Assembly (NCBI GenBank): GCA_018267215.1
Contig: JAFDYX010000014.1
Coordinates: 1 to 64,000 of the forward strand
Length of the DNA stretch: 64,000 bases
Reading direction: 5' to 3'
DNA from: Bacteroidota bacterium
GTDB lineage: Bacteria; Bacteroidota; Bacteroidia; Cytophagales; Cyclobacteriaceae
Shown here: in pieces, positions 63,080-64,000 of the stretch
How the letters are laid out: each line of letters begins with the position of its first letter
Numbering within the stretch: the stretch's first letter is position 1
Notes under the pieces: generated by a model
Seen by the model: the letters and a program-made list of their open reading frames with translations, nothing else
The model's database searches: none
What the model was told of the DNA's origin: nothing
Position numbers and translations under genes: made by a program

Positions 63080-63867
63080 CAGGCGGTGATTAAAGTACCC
63101 TTTGTTTCGTAACCCAGATTGGCAATGAGGTGTGTGTGTTCACCAATCAATACTTCTTTTACACCCGACCGGATGGCCATCAATGCGTTTTCCAATTTCG
63201 GAAGGATGCCGTCATGAAACGACCCGCTCTTCAGCAGTTGCTGATAGAGTTCGCCATTCAAATGGCGGATCACCGATGTTTCATCATTTACATCTTGCAG
63301 CACACCTTCTTTCTCAAAACAGAAAATCAGACGGATGTCGAAATGTTTGCTTAACGCGATAGCCAGCACCGAAGCGATGGTGTCAGCATTGGTGTTCAGT
63401 ATGTCGCCATCGGCATGGGTAAGCGGGGCAAAGACAGGCACTACATTTTGTTTCAACAGAAAATACAAGAATGAGGAGTTGACACTTTCGGGCGTGATGT
63501 CGCCCACAAAACCATAATTGATTTTACCCACCGGCCGCTTGACGGCTTTGATCAAGTTTCCGTCTGCGCCCGTAACACCGATGGCATTGCAATGAAGGGT
63601 TTGCAGATGGGCTGTGATTTGTTTGTTGAGTAAGCCACCATACACCATCGTAACGAGGTCGCGCGTTGCCAAGTCAGTAATTCTCCGACCATCAATATAC
63701 TTTGATTCGATACCCAGCCGATCACCGATTTTGGTGGCAATCTTTCCGCCTCCGTGGATTAAAATTTTTGGCGACTGGATAGAAGCAAAATCTTTCAGGA
63801 AATGATTCAATGATTTCTCGTCATCCAATACATTCCCTCCTATTTTTATGATGTACAATTTGTTCAT
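63079..63867 (-). CDS. argB: N-acetylglutamate kinase
   Basis: 262 residues. Phosphorylates N-acetylglutamate in arginine synthesis. It has YIIKIGGNVLDD, the substrate loop IHGGGKIATKIGDRLGI, VTGADGNLIKA and the nucleotide-binding NTNADTIASVLA. No extended N-terminal helix of the arginine-sensitive type is visible, so feedback inhibition may be weak. It is the first gene of this cluster inside the window; other arg genes probably lie beyond the right edge. Confidence 0.96.
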   Translation of the reverse strand: MNKLYIIKIGGNVLDDEKSLNHFLKDFASIQSPKILIHGGGKIATKIGDRLGIESKYIDGRRITDLATRDLVTMVYGGLLNKQITAHLQTLHCNAIGVTGADGNLIKAVKRPVGKINYGFVGDITPESVNSSFLYFLLKQNVVPVFAPLTHADGDILNTNADTIASVLAIALSKHFDIRLIFCFEKEGVLQDVNDETSVIRHLNGELYQQLLKSGSFHDGILPKLENALMAIRSGVKEVLIGEHTHLIANLGYETKGTLITA

Positions 63868-63882
63868 AGTCTTTTTTTAGTC

Positions 63883-63924
63883 TTGAGTTATAAGTTTTAA
63901 GTTATGAGTTGTAAGTTATAAGTT
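63883..63924. repeat. Heptamer array just upstream of argB
   Basis: Six units in register: TTGAGTT, ATAAGTT, TTAAGTT, ATGAGTT, GTAAGTT, ATAAGTT. Third base onwards is RAGTT in each. Confidence 0.82.
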
Positions 63925-63970
63925 GTGGGTACTGTGTGCGAGCCTTTCACACAATACCACCTTCACTTCT

Positions 63971-64000
63971 GACTTTCTGCTTTCTACTTTCTACTTTCTA
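63971..64000. repeat. Second heptamer array at the window end
   Basis: Units in register: GACTTTC, TGCTTTC, TACTTTC, TACTTTC, then TA where the window ends. The array continues past the edge. Confidence 0.78.

Noticed and set aside
1..64000. rRNA or tRNA genes in the gaps.
   Set aside because: Gaps are short and none shows a cloverleaf with a T-loop or a recognisable rRNA stretch on reading; a covariance-model scan was not possible here.

Overview
The window reads as chromosomal DNA of a Bacteroidota bacterium, most likely of the order Cytophagales. The evidence is the Bacteroidota-type -7 box (TAnnTTTG) upstream of several genes, little sign of Shine-Dalgarno sequences, several TTG starts, and typical families: DUF5690, DUF6588, DUF4136, an LptE/SecG operon, many small lipoproteins and outer-membrane barrels, and long single-chain PurL. 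I cannot name a genus. No rRNA, tRNA or CRISPR array was seen. Genes are dense, and only one gap exceeds 300 bases (13906-14302).

Layout. 1-411: the right end of a probable IS21-family element that cuts off all but the C-terminus of a GH43-type glycosidase. 467-4446: GH3 beta-glucosidase, a small membrane protein and a convergent DUF5690 transporter. 4659-7379 (minus): an operon for a cytosolic protein of unknown function, a multi-pass membrane protein, a histidine kinase and a LuxR-type response regulator. 7675-8505: extradiol dioxygenase. 8518-12935 (minus): miaB, a sigma-54 activator, lptE, a helical-repeat-like protein and secG. 13009: lipid kinase. 14303-18991 (minus): TetR, TolC, HlyD and EmrB drug-efflux operon. 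19221-22617: gamma carbonic anhydrase, OmpH/Skp, GNAT and a HerA-like ATPase. 22618-24839 (minus): two lipoproteins and a metallophosphoesterase. 24906-31633 (minus): TetR, TolC, MFP and RND efflux operon. 31757-32735 (minus): ECF sigma factor and a small membrane protein. 32902-40601: alpha/beta hydrolase, purL, a BamA-like barrel, a lipoprotein and a small barrel. 40653-44846: yebC, a tiny basic protein, a barrel, rnhA, marC, beta carbonic anhydrase and aroQ. 44946-51059: xerD, DUF4136, an RNase D-like exonuclease, a saccharopine dehydrogenase-like enzyme, DUF4442, Mpo1-like, GNAT/FemAB-like and GT2. 51056-54023 (minus): waaA, rsgA and a PhyH-like dioxygenase. 54133-60138: DUF6588 barrel, enoyl-CoA hydratase, LMW phosphatase, esterase, M48 protease and M20 amidohydrolase. 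60171-63867 (minus): the arginine genes argB, an argE-like deacetylase and argH, with a four-helix-bundle gene between the last two.

The most unusual signal is not a gene. Short arrays with a strict 7-bp period but different unit sequences recur at nine or so places (near 28330, 32121, 36886, 41398, 44901, 61512, 61966, 63883 and 63971). One lies inside the purL reading frame. Two, in inverted orientation and with matching units, bracket the four-helix-bundle gene inserted between argE and argH. They resemble the heptanucleotide STRR repeats described in cyanobacteria and suggest a dispersed heptamer-repeat system, possibly linked to the four-helix-bundle cassette. Both efflux operons also have clear palindromic operator candidates in front of their TetR genes.
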